A stretch of DNA of 64,000 nucleotides from CAADGY01 sp900696665 (GTDB lineage: Bacteria > Acidobacteriota > Terriglobia > Bryobacterales > Bryobacteraceae), in contig JAPSFM010000001.1 of the NCBI GenBank assembly GCA_035063885.1, positions 1 through 64,000 on the forward strand, given 5' to 3'. Positions 8,978-18,073 of this stretch are shown piece after piece. Each line of letters begins with the position of its first letter. Positions within the stretch are counted from its first letter, which is position 1. A model generated the notes under the pieces. The model did no database searches, was not told where the DNA came from, and saw only the letters and a list, made by a program, of their open reading frames with translations. The position numbers were made by a program, and so were the translations under genes.

Positions 8978-9070
8978 TTATTCGGTGCGCCTTCTGCGAC
9001 GCAGAATAATGAGTCCCATCAAAACGGCCGCCAGCACAGCGCACACAATTCGAATCGTCGTCGGATCCAT
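8978..9070 (-). CDS. 30-residue single-span membrane peptide
   Basis: A very short gene reading MDPTTIRIVCAVLAAVLMGL then a short hydrophobic run, five arginines and a stop, 30 residues in all. It has one hydrophobic helix (about residues 8-23) and a basic C-terminal tail, which predicts an N-out, C-in inner-membrane peptide. AGGAG lies nine bases before the ATG at 9070. A second ATG at 9077 is only two bases from that site and leads to a non-coding frame. It follows tadC by 28 bp, so it is probably read with the Tad genes. The function is unknown. Confidence 0.6.
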   Translation of the reverse strand: MDPTTIRIVCAVLAAVLMGLIILRRRRRTE

Positions 9071-9098
9071 ACGTCATTTCTCCTTTTCAATCAAATAC

Positions 9099-10013
9099 TT
9101 AGATGCTATTCATCATCGGGATCAACTCCCGGACGATTTTGACTGCCATCGGACCAACCGTCACTACGAACAGGGACGGCAATACGCAGAAAAAGATCGG
9201 GAAAAGCAACTTCACGCCCAGCTTGGCCGCCTTCTCCTCGGCAACTTGTCTCGCCTGTATTCGCATGTAGTCGGCATGCCCACGGAGACTTTGTGAAACG
9301 CCGGTTCCGAACCGGTCCGCCTGAATGAGTACCGCTACCAGTTTTTTGAGATCTTCCACGGCCGTCCTCTCCGCGAGGTTTCTTAATGCATCGGCACGAC
9401 GGTTGCCGGCCTTTAGTTCCAGATTGACTAAACCGAACTCTTCGCTGATCTCCGGATGGGCGTGCTCGAGCTCCTTCGCGACTTGCAGGATCGCTTGGTC
9501 GAGTCCCAGGCCTGATTCCACACACACCACCAACAGGTCCAACGCATTTGGGAGCGCTCTACGGATCTGCTTCTGCCTTCGTTTGGCTCGCATGTCGACA
9601 TATTTGTTCGGCGCCAGGAACCCTGCGCCGACACATGCCAGCAGGGTCAGCATGCGGTTCTCCGACTCAGAAGACGTGACCAGAAAGCCGATTACCGGCA
9701 GTACTCCAGCAAGCGCAACTTTCATTCCATAAAAGGTCTTTAGCGCGCTGGACGATCGTATTCCCGCCCGGATGAGCCGCTTTTGCACCTTCCCGGCATC
9801 CTTGGGAGAGGCGGGCACCATCTCTCCCAACCGTTTCACAACATCCCGGAAGACCAGACTCGGATGTACAGGCGCGGCGTCGGCGGGACTCACCACCCCT
9901 ACGCCAGCAACCCGGTCCATTGCTTGCTTTGGCCGGACCCACAGCCTAAGGCCCAGTACGGATACGGCAATTGCGACCCCGGCAAAAATGAAGGCACTGA
10001 CAAGAAGCGGCAT
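9099..10013 (-). CDS. tadC: Tad pilus inner-membrane platform protein TadC
   Basis: A 304-residue protein with the type II secretion F domain. It has N-terminal and C-terminal membrane spans (LVSAFIFAGVAIAVSVLGL and LGVKLLFPIFFCVLPSLFVV) and the cytoplasmic core with ALPNALDLLVVCVESGLGLD and LIQADRFGTGVSQSLR, both typical of GspF/TadC. It works with TadB as the platform that couples the CpaF ATPase to Flp pilus assembly. It is last among the recognised Tad genes, one base downstream of tadB, and is followed by the 30-residue membrane peptide. Confidence 0.88.
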   Translation of the reverse strand: MPLLVSAFIFAGVAIAVSVLGLRLWVRPKQAMDRVAGVGVVSPADAAPVHPSLVFRDVVKRLGEMVPASPKDAGKVQKRLIRAGIRSSSALKTFYGMKVALAGVLPVIGFLVTSSESENRMLTLLACVGAGFLAPNKYVDMRAKRRQKQIRRALPNALDLLVVCVESGLGLDQAILQVAKELEHAHPEISEEFGLVNLELKAGNRRADALRNLAERTAVEDLKKLVAVLIQADRFGTGVSQSLRGHADYMRIQARQVAEEKAAKLGVKLLFPIFFCVLPSLFVVTVGPMAVKIVRELIPMMNSI

Positions 10014-10014
10014 T

Positions 10015-10992
10015 TCAAACCTCGATTGCGATGATCTTTTTGATGATCAGAAAGCCCATTGCTTGCAGGCCGATAGCCATGCCTGCCATCATTTGTCCCG
10101 CAGGATCGCTTAGAAAGAACCCAACGTAATCCCGGTTCACAACGAACAGAAGCGCAGCCACGCCCGCAGGGATAGCAGACAGGGCGATTCCCGTCATACG
10201 CCCGTGGGCGCTCACTGCACGGATCCGTCCGCGAAGCTTGAAACGTTCCCGAATGACATAGGCAAGCTTGTCGAGGATTTCCGCCAGGTTGCCGCCGGTG
10301 CGCTTTTGCAGCAGGACGGCGGAGACAAAGAAGTGCACATCGAGGGACGGTACTCTTTTGGACAGCTTCAAAAGCGCCATATCCAAAGGCAACCCGAGAT
10401 TGTGCTCATCGAAAGTCCGTCGGAACTCTCCTGCGAGCGGCTCCTGAAATTCCTTCTGAAGCATCTCGAGGGCGACCGAAAAGGCGTGGCCCGCCCGCAT
10501 CGACCGGGCGACGAACTCGAGGCTGTCCGGAAACAGCTCTTCAAATTTTTTCAGCCTGGCGTTGCGTTTTCTGATGATATAAAACACCGGCGTACAGGCT
10601 AATGCAGCGGCGATAATGACAGCGAAACCCCGGATGGAGTCCGTACTGAAATACCACACGAGGCAGAAGGACCCGAGAAAAAGTCCCAGGCAGGCATGTG
10701 CAATTCTGGCTACCTTCCACTTCAATCCCGCCTGTTCGAGTAGAATACTAAGCCGCTCGATCAGGTCAAACCGGTGCAGCAATCGCAGGACGACACGGCC
10801 GGTGCTGTGATCTTCGGTTTCGATGAGCGCCGGACCCTTTTTGTTGTCACCTCCACCGGCCCGCTTCGTGCTGCCCGCCAATCGGGCTTTGAATTTCTGA
10901 GCATCCGAGGATCGGGCGGCTTTCGACAGCAGCAGCCACGCCAACATGGCTACTATCCATGTGCACACTGCCATCGTTACAAAGAGTGCCAT
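10015..10992 (-). CDS. tadB: Tad pilus inner-membrane platform protein TadB
   Basis: A 325-residue platform protein of the GspF/TadB family. It has an N-terminal membrane anchor, a pair of spans around residues 110-140, the F-domain core (LFPDSLEFVARSMRAGHAFS, LQKRTGGNLAEILDKLAYVI) and a C-terminal hairpin of spans. The stop of cpaF is immediately followed by the ATG of this gene, and its own stop is one base from tadC, so these three are surely translated together. With TadC it forms the inner-membrane base of the pilus machine. Confidence 0.88.
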   Translation of the reverse strand: MALFVTMAVCTWIVAMLAWLLLSKAARSSDAQKFKARLAGSTKRAGGGDNKKGPALIETEDHSTGRVVLRLLHRFDLIERLSILLEQAGLKWKVARIAHACLGLFLGSFCLVWYFSTDSIRGFAVIIAAALACTPVFYIIRKRNARLKKFEELFPDSLEFVARSMRAGHAFSVALEMLQKEFQEPLAGEFRRTFDEHNLGLPLDMALLKLSKRVPSLDVHFFVSAVLLQKRTGGNLAEILDKLAYVIRERFKLRGRIRAVSAHGRMTGIALSAIPAGVAALLFVVNRDYVGFFLSDPAGQMMAGMAIGLQAMGFLIIKKIIAIEV

Positions 10993-12354
10993 TCAGACCT
11001 CCAGAACTTCGTCGAACAGTGCGGGGGGAAGCCGGATTCCCGCGGCCAGCAGCTTTTCGTGAAACTTCGGGCGGATTCCCGTTGCCGCAAAACGCCCCAC
11101 AACCCTGCCTTCGGGTGTAAGGCCACGCTTTTCAAAAACAAAAATGTCTTGTAGCGTTACAATCTCGCCTTCCATTCCGGTTACTTCGGTGATGTTGACG
11201 ACACGCCTTGAGCCATCGCTCAATCGTGCGGCCTGAACCAGGATGTGAACAGCACTGGCAATCTGCTGGCGAATGGAAATGAGCTGCATGCTCGCATTCG
11301 CCAGCGACACCATCACTTCAAGGCGTGAAACTGCATCGCGAGGGGTGTTCGCATGGATTGTGGTGAGCGAGCCGTCATGGCCTGTATTCATGGCTTGAAG
11401 CATGTCCAGCGCTTCGGCTCCGCGCACCTCGCCCACGACAATGCGGTCCGGACGCATTCGAAGGCTGTTCACCAGCAGTTCCCGCTGCCGTACGGCGCCC
11501 TGGCCCTCCAGGTTGGGCGGCCTGGTCTCGAGTCTCGCCACGTGCGGCTGCTTAAGCTGCAATTCAGCGGCATCCTCGATAGTTACGATTCGTTCTTTCG
11601 GATTGATGAAATAGGACAGCGCGTTGAGAAGCGTGGTTTTGCCGGCGCCGGTTCCTCCGGCGATGATGATGTTCAGCTTGGCCTTGACGCAAGCTTCGAG
11701 CAGATCCATCATCCCGGTGGACATCGCCTTCCTCTGCACGAGGTCGTCGGGCATGAGCTTATCGGCGCTGAACCGCCGGATGGATACCAGCGGTCCATCC
11801 ACCGCGAGCGGCGGGATAATGGCGTTGACGCGCGAGCCGTCGGTAAGGCGGGCATCGACCATCGGTGTCGATTCGTCCACACGCCGGCCTACCTGGGAGA
11901 CAATCTTGTCGATGATGCGCAAGAGATGTCCGTCATCGCGGAAGGTGACACTCGTCAGCTCGAGCAGGCCTTTCCGCTCCACGTAGACCTGCTTGTGCCC
12001 GTTCACGAGGATGTCGGACACCGTCGGATCCTGTAGCAACGGTTCCAAAGGACCGAGTCCGAACACCTCGTCCAGCACCTCGTCGCAAATCTGCTGTCTC
12101 TCCATCGAACTCAACAGCGTGGGTTCGTTATCGATCAGCGAGATGAGGGCCTGGCGGACCTCAGCGCGAACCCGGTGGTTGTCGATGGATGCCAGGGCCT
12201 CCATGTTGATCTTGTCGAGCAACTTGCGATGGAGGGTGAACTTGAATTCCTGGTATTCGGGCTTCGCATTCACCTTGGGCCGGGGTTGGTTCTTGAGCAG
12301 CCGTTGTTCCCAACTGGGATTTTCTGCCGGCTTCGGTTCATTAGGAAAAATCAT
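10993..12354 (-). CDS. cpaF: Tad pilus assembly ATPase CpaF/TadA
   Basis: A 453-residue secretion ATPase of the VirB11/GspE-like CpaF family that powers Flp pilus extension from the cytoplasmic face. It shows the CpaF N-terminal region (GLGPLEPLLQDPTVSDILVN), the Walker A motif AGGTGAGKTTLLNAL, the Walker B-like region RMRPDRIVVGEVRGAEAL and the His-box segment TGHDGSLTTIHANTPRDA. Length is normal. It lies between cpaE (17 bp upstream) and tadB (contiguous), the canonical Tad order. Confidence 0.95.
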   Translation of the reverse strand: MIFPNEPKPAENPSWEQRLLKNQPRPKVNAKPEYQEFKFTLHRKLLDKINMEALASIDNHRVRAEVRQALISLIDNEPTLLSSMERQQICDEVLDEVFGLGPLEPLLQDPTVSDILVNGHKQVYVERKGLLELTSVTFRDDGHLLRIIDKIVSQVGRRVDESTPMVDARLTDGSRVNAIIPPLAVDGPLVSIRRFSADKLMPDDLVQRKAMSTGMMDLLEACVKAKLNIIIAGGTGAGKTTLLNALSYFINPKERIVTIEDAAELQLKQPHVARLETRPPNLEGQGAVRQRELLVNSLRMRPDRIVVGEVRGAEALDMLQAMNTGHDGSLTTIHANTPRDAVSRLEVMVSLANASMQLISIRQQIASAVHILVQAARLSDGSRRVVNITEVTGMEGEIVTLQDIFVFEKRGLTPEGRVVGRFAATGIRPKFHEKLLAAGIRLPPALFDEVLEV

Positions 12355-12371
12355 ATTGACGTGCTTTCAAA

Positions 12372-13571
12372 CTAGGTTTGTGAAAGTGCGGGTTCCATCC
12401 CTGGCGCCACACCCTTCCGTTCCGTCCGGATACTGCCGCAGATTTGAGCAGCCAAGCCTTCGACAGCTCGGCCGAGCGCCGATTCCCGCCCGAGCGGCTG
12501 GCCAAGCGCCAGCGCCCTGTGCGTTGATATGCAGTCGTCGGGTAATGTCGTGCTCACCGGACAGCTAAGAATTTTCTCCAGCTCCGCTCCACGCATTCCG
12601 TGCCTTGTCGTGGCGCGGTTCAGAACGAGTTGAAACCTCTGTTTCTCGATACCGAGCTGAGCGAGAAGCATCGCCGCTTTCCGCGCCAAGTGCAAACTGG
12701 GAAGTTCCGCGCTCGAAACCAGAAATGCCTGGTCCGATTGCGAGAACGTGATGAGGCTGATGCGATGGAAAATGGCCGGTAAATCGATGAGCACCCAATC
12801 ATAGGCGGACCGGGCCGATTCGATGATCTCGTGCAGCCGGGAAGTATCGGGAGGTTCATCGGGCGGAATGGCGGGCGATGGCAACAGGTCGAGTCCGGCG
12901 TGTGTTGCCACAACGCCTGGCCAGAGCGCGGCTGGTGCGGAATCTCCAGTTGCGAGCAGATCGGAAAGCGAGTATTCGGGAGCGATCTTCAAACAAAAAC
13001 CGATAGTTCCGCCCATCACGTCAAAATCGGCCAAGAGGACGCGCTCTTTGGTGAGAGCCTGAAGCGAAAAGGCCAACTGTGCCGCCAGCGTCGACGCGCC
13101 GGATCCGGGTTTTGCACTGGCAAATGCCAGCACGTGTCCCGGCGCAGGCCTGTTATCGCTCTGCGGCCGGCGCACGCGCCGCAATCGGGCCAGCGCCTCT
13201 TGCTGCACTTGAATATCAAAAGGTGCCGCAAGAAACTCCGTTGCGCCGGAGCGCAGCGCACTTAGAACGAGTTCCGGTTCACTTGCAGAGTGTATAGCGA
13301 CAACATGCGTCTGGTGAGACGTCGTGACGGCAAACCGGATCAGGTCCGCTGCTGTGCCACGATTTGAGCCCACATCCAGCACGACGAGGTCGGGCCGTAT
13401 CTGGCGCAGCCTGATATCCAGGGTCTGCCGGGAAGGATAATTCTCGAGTTGGCTGAGAACCTGGAATCCATCTCTGGCGGCGGCTTCCAGAAACTGCGCC
13501 GCAAGCGCTCGGTTTGGGCAAATTAACAGGGCCGTGAACGGGTCCTGTTGGGTTTTTGCGGGCCAACTCAT
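12372..13571 (-). CDS. cpaE: Pilus assembly ATPase-like localisation protein CpaE/TadZ
   Basis: A 399-residue TadZ/CpaE protein with an N-terminal atypical receiver-like domain (about residues 14-135, LLICPNRALAAQFLEAAARD) and a C-terminal MinD/ParA-like ATPase. The P-loop reads AKPGSGASTLAAQLAF, a deviant Walker A, and LLADFDVMGGTIGF supplies the switch region. Family members place the Tad machine at a cell site, often the pole. It sits between cpaC and cpaF in the cluster. A second TadZ-like gene lies at 29603-30850. Confidence 0.85.
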   Translation of the reverse strand: MSWPAKTQQDPFTALLICPNRALAAQFLEAAARDGFQVLSQLENYPSRQTLDIRLRQIRPDLVVLDVGSNRGTAADLIRFAVTTSHQTHVVAIHSASEPELVLSALRSGATEFLAAPFDIQVQQEALARLRRVRRPQSDNRPAPGHVLAFASAKPGSGASTLAAQLAFSLQALTKERVLLADFDVMGGTIGFCLKIAPEYSLSDLLATGDSAPAALWPGVVATHAGLDLLPSPAIPPDEPPDTSRLHEIIESARSAYDWVLIDLPAIFHRISLITFSQSDQAFLVSSAELPSLHLARKAAMLLAQLGIEKQRFQLVLNRATTRHGMRGAELEKILSCPVSTTLPDDCISTHRALALGQPLGRESALGRAVEGLAAQICGSIRTERKGVAPGMEPALSQT

Positions 13572-13593
13572 TCCTGCCTCTCGAATTGAACAC

Positions 13594-14958
13594 TCACTTC
13601 CGCTCCGGCTTCCGCTGGTCTGGAGGGAGGATTGTAAACGTTGTTCCGTTGCCGGCCGTTGCCGGTTCCATAAACTCCCGCGGCATGACCGGCATCGGCT
13701 TCGGATCTTTCACATCCAATGGATGTACGATTTCCGGCGTCACCATTACCACTAATTCGCTCTTGGACTTATTCTCCTGACGGCTCTTGAAGAGCGCTCC
13801 GAGAATAGGGATGTTGGACAAGCCTGGGATTTTCGATGCACTCTCTGTCACCCGGTCGTCCATCAGGCCGCCAATCACAAAGCTCTGTCCCTCCGCCAGC
13901 TCGATGTTCGTTTCCATGCGCCGGGTAGCCAGGGCTGGTATTGTGAATCCACTCAAGGTGACGGAGTTGGCGATGTCAATGGTCGACACTTCCGGCTTCA
14001 CATGCATCTTGATGGTGCCGTTCGCTGTGATAGAAGGCAGGAATGTAAGGCGAATGCCGAATTCCCGGAACTGCACGGTAACGGTGCCCATGCTTGCACC
14101 GCCCTGCACAACCGGCACGGGAAACTCGCCGCCGACCAGGAAGCTTGCCTCTTTGTTGTTTACCGTTACGAGGTTCGGTTCCGCCAGGATTTGAAGCAGG
14201 CCCCGAGTCTGCAAAGCTTTTATGAACGCCGAGATATTCAGATCGGGACGGAATGCAAACACGTTCAGAACATCGCTGATATCGAATTCAGAGACGGTGC
14301 CCGCGGCCGAACCGGGTATCGCGCCTTTCAGCGTGCTGGCGGATGACGACGCAAACTGGCCTGTCGAAATCTGGCCCGGGGTATTCCCGGCGCCGGTCGA
14401 AACGAGATTGACCCCGAGCGAGGATGCCGCGGTGCGATTGAGCTCGGCAAACCGCACCCTGAGCATAACCTGCCTTTCAACGGGCACGGCGGCGATCTCG
14501 AGATTATTTACGACCGCTTTCGAAAAACCGGCGGCCAGCGCGGCAGCACGATCCGAAACCTCTTTGCTGCTCACATGACCGGTCAGCGCGAGTGAATCTT
14601 TTCCCGATTGCACCTTGATGCTTTCACCCGGGAAAGTATTCCGCAGCATTTCACGCAGAGGCTCCACATTCTGATCGACCGTGATGTTATAGAACGTACG
14701 TTGTCCGTTCTTGGCCCAGATGACGACTGTGCCGGCGCCTTGTCCTTTCCCGTGCAGAAGAATCTCTCGGGTTGTCACGGCGACGGCATCCACCACATCG
14801 GGGTTGCTGGTGGATATCTGCCGCACATCGGCGGGATAATCGATCACCATGCTCCGGCCAACCGGAATCTTGAGTTCCTCCGGCGCGGACTGCGCGGACG
14901 CCGCCGCGGCGGCGCCCAAAAGCACAAACGAAATTGCAGCACTCCAGACCCGGATCAT
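13594..14958 (-). CDS. cpaC: Tad pilus outer-membrane secretin CpaC/RcpA
   Basis: A 454-residue secretin with signal peptide (MIRVWSAAISFVLLGAAAAA). The N-terminal pilus-associated domain (GRSMVIDYPADVRQISTSNP) is followed by a BON-like module (ESIKVQSGKDSLALTGHVSS) and the secretin core (FVIGGLMDD, KIPGLSNIPILGALFKS, ELVVMVTPEIVHP). It forms the outer-membrane pore for Flp pili. The start codon overlaps the cpaB stop by an ATGA, so the two are translationally coupled. A short proline-rich tail ends the protein. Confidence 0.93.
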   Translation of the reverse strand: MIRVWSAAISFVLLGAAAAASAQSAPEELKIPVGRSMVIDYPADVRQISTSNPDVVDAVAVTTREILLHGKGQGAGTVVIWAKNGQRTFYNITVDQNVEPLREMLRNTFPGESIKVQSGKDSLALTGHVSSKEVSDRAAALAAGFSKAVVNNLEIAAVPVERQVMLRVRFAELNRTAASSLGVNLVSTGAGNTPGQISTGQFASSSASTLKGAIPGSAAGTVSEFDISDVLNVFAFRPDLNISAFIKALQTRGLLQILAEPNLVTVNNKEASFLVGGEFPVPVVQGGASMGTVTVQFREFGIRLTFLPSITANGTIKMHVKPEVSTIDIANSVTLSGFTIPALATRRMETNIELAEGQSFVIGGLMDDRVTESASKIPGLSNIPILGALFKSRQENKSKSELVVMVTPEIVHPLDVKDPKPMPVMPREFMEPATAGNGTTFTILPPDQRKPERK

Positions 14959-15833
14959 TTTTCTTTTCCTCGCGGATTCACTACTTCCACCGTCCTTGCC
15001 GTCCCACGGATGACAATCACCTCATCAGGAGGCGGCGGCACGTTTTCCACCACCCGAGGGGTAGGGGGCGCCGAAGGCTTTGGCACGTGTGGACGCGATG
15101 GGCCGTCTTCGGAAGCTCTATTTCCTCTCCTCCCGTACAACTGAGAAATCGTGCGCCCTGGTGTGACTTCCACTTCCTGGTCGCCGCCATTGCGGAGAAC
15201 GAGCTGTATACGGCCTTCGTTGCCTGCCAGCGTAAGGATCTCCGCCTGTTCGGGACTCACCAGCAAGGTCACGTTCGGGGCGTTAATCGCCTGGCCCGTG
15301 GTGTCTGCCTGAATCGTTTGTCCAGCGGAGAGGACCAGTATATTCTGGAGGACCGTCGACGTAATGGTGTCATCGCTCGACGGTGGCCGTCCCGTCACCA
15401 ATACATCCACCCGCATCCCGGGTAAAACGAACCCGGCGACGCCGACCACGTCATTCACCCGTACGGATACGGCGCGCATCCCAACAGGAATAATCGGCGC
15501 GAGGCCAAGTCCGCTTCCACGTGCCGCAAGCCTGCCCTCGAGGAGAGGTTCCTCGGGAAGGATATTGCTCATCACCGCGCGGTCAACAACCTCGTCCACT
15601 CGTGAAAACCCGCCTTTCGGAAATTGGTCCGCCGGAATTTTGGCAATTTTCACGTGGTCGGGCTTGATGCTGACTCCTACTCCGAGCGAGCCTTTTGAAA
15701 CGACAATATCCCGCGTGGCTTGATTTGTTGGTTTTCCTGTTGCAGCGCGTGTCGTCATCTGATAGAAGATGCCCGAAACCACGAGCGCGAAGACCAGGCT
15801 CAGAGCCAAGACCGTCAAAAATCTCCGATCCAT
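14955..15833 (-). CDS. cpaB: Tad pilus periplasmic protein CpaB/RcpC
   Basis: A 292-residue protein with one N-terminal membrane anchor (FLTVLALSLVFALVVSGIFY), followed by a SAF-like domain (KGSLGVGVSIKPDHVKIAKI) and the RcpC region (VSVRVNDVVGVAGFVLPGMR, DVLVTGRPPS). CpaB is thought to link the secretin to the periplasm or cell wall in Tad systems. The C-terminal 60 residues are rich in proline and charged residues and probably disordered. It lies 34 bp after the prepilin peptidase and overlaps cpaC by 4 bp. Confidence 0.9.
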   Translation of the reverse strand: MDRRFLTVLALSLVFALVVSGIFYQMTTRAATGKPTNQATRDIVVSKGSLGVGVSIKPDHVKIAKIPADQFPKGGFSRVDEVVDRAVMSNILPEEPLLEGRLAARGSGLGLAPIIPVGMRAVSVRVNDVVGVAGFVLPGMRVDVLVTGRPPSSDDTITSTVLQNILVLSAGQTIQADTTGQAINAPNVTLLVSPEQAEILTLAGNEGRIQLVLRNGGDQEVEVTPGRTISQLYGRRGNRASEDGPSRPHVPKPSAPPTPRVVENVPPPPDEVIVIRGTARTVEVVNPRGKEK

Positions 15834-15867
15834 TTCATCCTTTCCGCCTCACAGCTTGCCGCATAGC

Positions 15868-16323
15868 CTAATGCCCCAGAATCGCCATCAGCGTCCCGGC
15901 GAATATAGCGGGAGCGTACGGAATCGATGCGTCCTCAGTCTCCGCCCGGTGCCGTCCGGTGAGCGCCCTTTTCAGCGCACGTAAGGCAAGCACCACCAGC
16001 GCGAAACCGGCACCCGCCAGAAACACCAGGACCAGCGCCAATATGAGCGAACCAGCGCCCGCAACCGCACCGAATCCTGCCATCAGCTTCACGTCGCCGC
16101 CGCCCATTCCACCCAGCAGGTAGAACAGGAGTAGACCGGTGAACCCGCCCACGGCACCGCCGGCGGCATTCAATAACCCCCACCACGAACCCATCCATGC
16201 GTGCAGGAGAAGTCCGGAGACGACTGCGGCGGCCGGAATCCAGTTCGGGATCTGCCGCCTGCGCAAATCCTCCACGCTGGCAGCAACACCCAGCAGAAGA
16301 ACAATTACTAAAGCGATTGTCAT
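15868..16323 (-). CDS. cpaA: Prepilin peptidase (CpaA/TadV type)
   Basis: A 151-residue polytopic membrane aspartic protease of the A24 family, the short CpaA/TadV type that processes Flp prepilins. The first catalytic aspartate is in VAASVEDLRRRQIPNW and the second in the GGMGGGDVKLMAGFGA motif (GxGD). Around four to five membrane spans are evident. It opens the recognised part of the Tad cluster. The start codon shares an ATGA with the stop of the unknown frame upstream. Its presence implies a pilin substrate that must be encoded elsewhere. Confidence 0.9.
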   Translation of the reverse strand: MTIALVIVLLLGVAASVEDLRRRQIPNWIPAAAVVSGLLLHAWMGSWWGLLNAAGGAVGGFTGLLLFYLLGGMGGGDVKLMAGFGAVAGAGSLILALVLVFLAGAGFALVVLALRALKRALTGRHRAETEDASIPYAPAIFAGTLMAILGH

Positions 16324-16565
16324 TTGGGGCCACTCTCCGCGGCGGATCCCACCGCCAGTTCCTCGCCGGCCGCTAAAGGTCCTATCAAAGCGGGCGCGAG
16401 AAAAGCATGATCGAGAGCGAAGTCAGTGATCCGCTGGCCTGAGGGCAATGTCCATCCGGTGTCATCCCATCCGGCTGTTTCCACCAGTGCACTCAAACCG
16501 TCTTCCAGGGTTCTGTTGCCTCTGCCGCGCGGTTTCGACTGTCTCACAACGCGTCTCTCCCTCAC
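16320..16565 (-). CDS. Hypothetical 81-residue protein before the Tad genes
   Basis: A GTG-started frame of 81 residues whose stop overlaps the prepilin peptidase start by an ATGA, the pattern of coupled genes. The product has no signal peptide or membrane span, and no recognised domain. Its C-terminal half (LPSGQRITDFALDHAFLAPA) looks protein-like, while the N-terminus is arginine-rich. An alternative 44-codon frame starts at an ATG upstream of it in another phase. It does not resemble Flp, TadE or TadF. The 177 bp between it and the Gfo/Idh gene hold no other gene that I can support. Confidence 0.35.
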   Translation of the reverse strand: MRERRVVRQSKPRGRGNRTLEDGLSALVETAGWDDTGWTLPSGQRITDFALDHAFLAPALIGPLAAGEELAVGSAAESGPK

Positions 16566-16742
16566 AGGATTCTTCGGCAGCCTCGGTACTTTTCATTAGC
16601 CCCTGCCGCGGAGTACTGCCAATAATGTTGTTGAATTGGGGGAAGTGCTGAAGGTAGAGGAGCAGACTATTGCTGAGTGAAAGGGATACTGGCGCCTGGC
16701 TGGGCCGCTCTAATCCGGCCAAGCGCCTCAAAACAGGAAGGT

Positions 16743-18053
16743 TCAGGCTTTGATGTCGTCCCTGGCAAAATCCCACTCGACCATCTTGTTATCTTTGGCC
16801 GAGCGATTCACCATATGCGCGCAGGCTGCCGCATGGTGGCCAGCTGCGGCATCTTCCCAATAGGGCTTTCGAGTGCGGATCGAATCGATCCAGTGGGAGA
16901 AATGAAGAACCGTCGCCTCGGGGCCCTGTTGCCGGAGTTGCTGGTTTCCTTCAAGAACATCGGGTTTCCAGGTGGAGGGCATCTCCGCCTGCCGTACTTT
17001 CGGGTCACGGTAATACGCCTCTTCCAGGCGCTTGGGCCAGCTTTCCACAATCCACCGGTTGTCTTCTACCGCGACTTCCGGATAGAGCGTGGCCCCGCCC
17101 CACCCCAGATTCAGGCTTCCCTCCGTGCCCAGAAATTCGAAACTGCTCTCGGCTGAGGTCTGGTTGTTGAACGTGGCACTGAGATTGACGGCGAATCCCT
17201 CTGGATATTCGAGTACTGCGTTGAGGGTGTCCGGCACCTCTCTGCTTTCTTTCCAGCGGTACAGTTGCCCGAGCGCCATCACCTTGGAAGGAACCTTCGC
17301 ACCCATCAGGTAATGAATGGTCGTGCAGAGATGGACAAAAAGGTCCGTAGCAATTCCGCCGGAGTAGTCGTCATAGCAGCGCCACCGGAAAAAGCGCTCG
17401 AGGCTGAAAGGCCGTTTCGGGGCGGGTCCGAGGAACATATCCCAATCCACGGTCTGCGGCGATGCGTCCGGCGGAATCGGATAGATCCAGGCTCCGGAAG
17501 CCGTATTGCGATTGTAGGCGGCACGGATCAAAGTTACTTTGCCGATCTTGCCCGCTTGGATGATCTCCCGCGCTTTTTTCTGAATGGGAGAGCTCATGCC
17601 CTGGCTGCCAACCTGGACGATCCGCTTTGCACTCTGCGCGGCCTCAATGATCTCGACACCTTCGGCCGAACGGTAAGTCAGCGGCTTCTCGCAATAGACA
17701 TCCTTTTGTGCCTTAATGGCGTCCAGCACCATCTGTTTATGCCAGTGATCGGGTGTCACCACCAGCACGGCGTCGATGGAGGGTTGTGCGAGCACTTCCC
17801 GGTAGTCTTTGAAGGACCTGGCTTTCCCGCCGACCCGGTCCAGGGCGCGCTCCACGCGTCCCTTGTAAGCATCAACGACAGCGACGATCTCGGCCTGCGG
17901 CAACTGCATGAGCGCATGCATCAGCTCATGAGAGCGCGCCCCGCATCCGATGACACCGACCTGTATGCGGTCATTGGCGGATACGCTTCGATTACCCTGG
18001 GCTGCCGCCAGTGCGGCGCCGCCCTGCATGAAGTTTCTACGGCTAAGTTCCAT
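16743..18053 (-). CDS. Tat-exported Gfo/Idh/MocA oxidoreductase
   Basis: A 436-residue NAD(P)-dependent oxidoreductase of the Gfo/Idh/MocA family. The N-terminus SRRNFMQGGAALAAA is a twin-arginine signal, which suggests export with bound cofactor. The Rossmann motif is VGVIGCGARSHEL, and the catalytic-region motif YCEKPLTYRSAEG carries the conserved EKP lysine. The C-terminal alpha/beta domain follows with normal length. Such proteins act on sugars or inositols, but the substrate cannot be read here. The gene stands alone, 20 bp downstream of the amidase stop on the same strand. Confidence 0.88.
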   Translation of the reverse strand: MELSRRNFMQGGAALAAAQGNRSVSANDRIQVGVIGCGARSHELMHALMQLPQAEIVAVVDAYKGRVERALDRVGGKARSFKDYREVLAQPSIDAVLVVTPDHWHKQMVLDAIKAQKDVYCEKPLTYRSAEGVEIIEAAQSAKRIVQVGSQGMSSPIQKKAREIIQAGKIGKVTLIRAAYNRNTASGAWIYPIPPDASPQTVDWDMFLGPAPKRPFSLERFFRWRCYDDYSGGIATDLFVHLCTTIHYLMGAKVPSKVMALGQLYRWKESREVPDTLNAVLEYPEGFAVNLSATFNNQTSAESSFEFLGTEGSLNLGWGGATLYPEVAVEDNRWIVESWPKRLEEAYYRDPKVRQAEMPSTWKPDVLEGNQQLRQQGPEATVLHFSHWIDSIRTRKPYWEDAAAGHHAAACAHMVNRSAKDNKMVEWDFARDDIKA

Positions 18054-18073
18054 GAGCTGTCCCTCCCATCACA

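Noticed and set aside
16566..16742. Flp pilin gene upstream of the prepilin peptidase
   Set aside because: No frame in the gap has the Flp GxxxxE-Y processing site followed by a hydrophobic helix.
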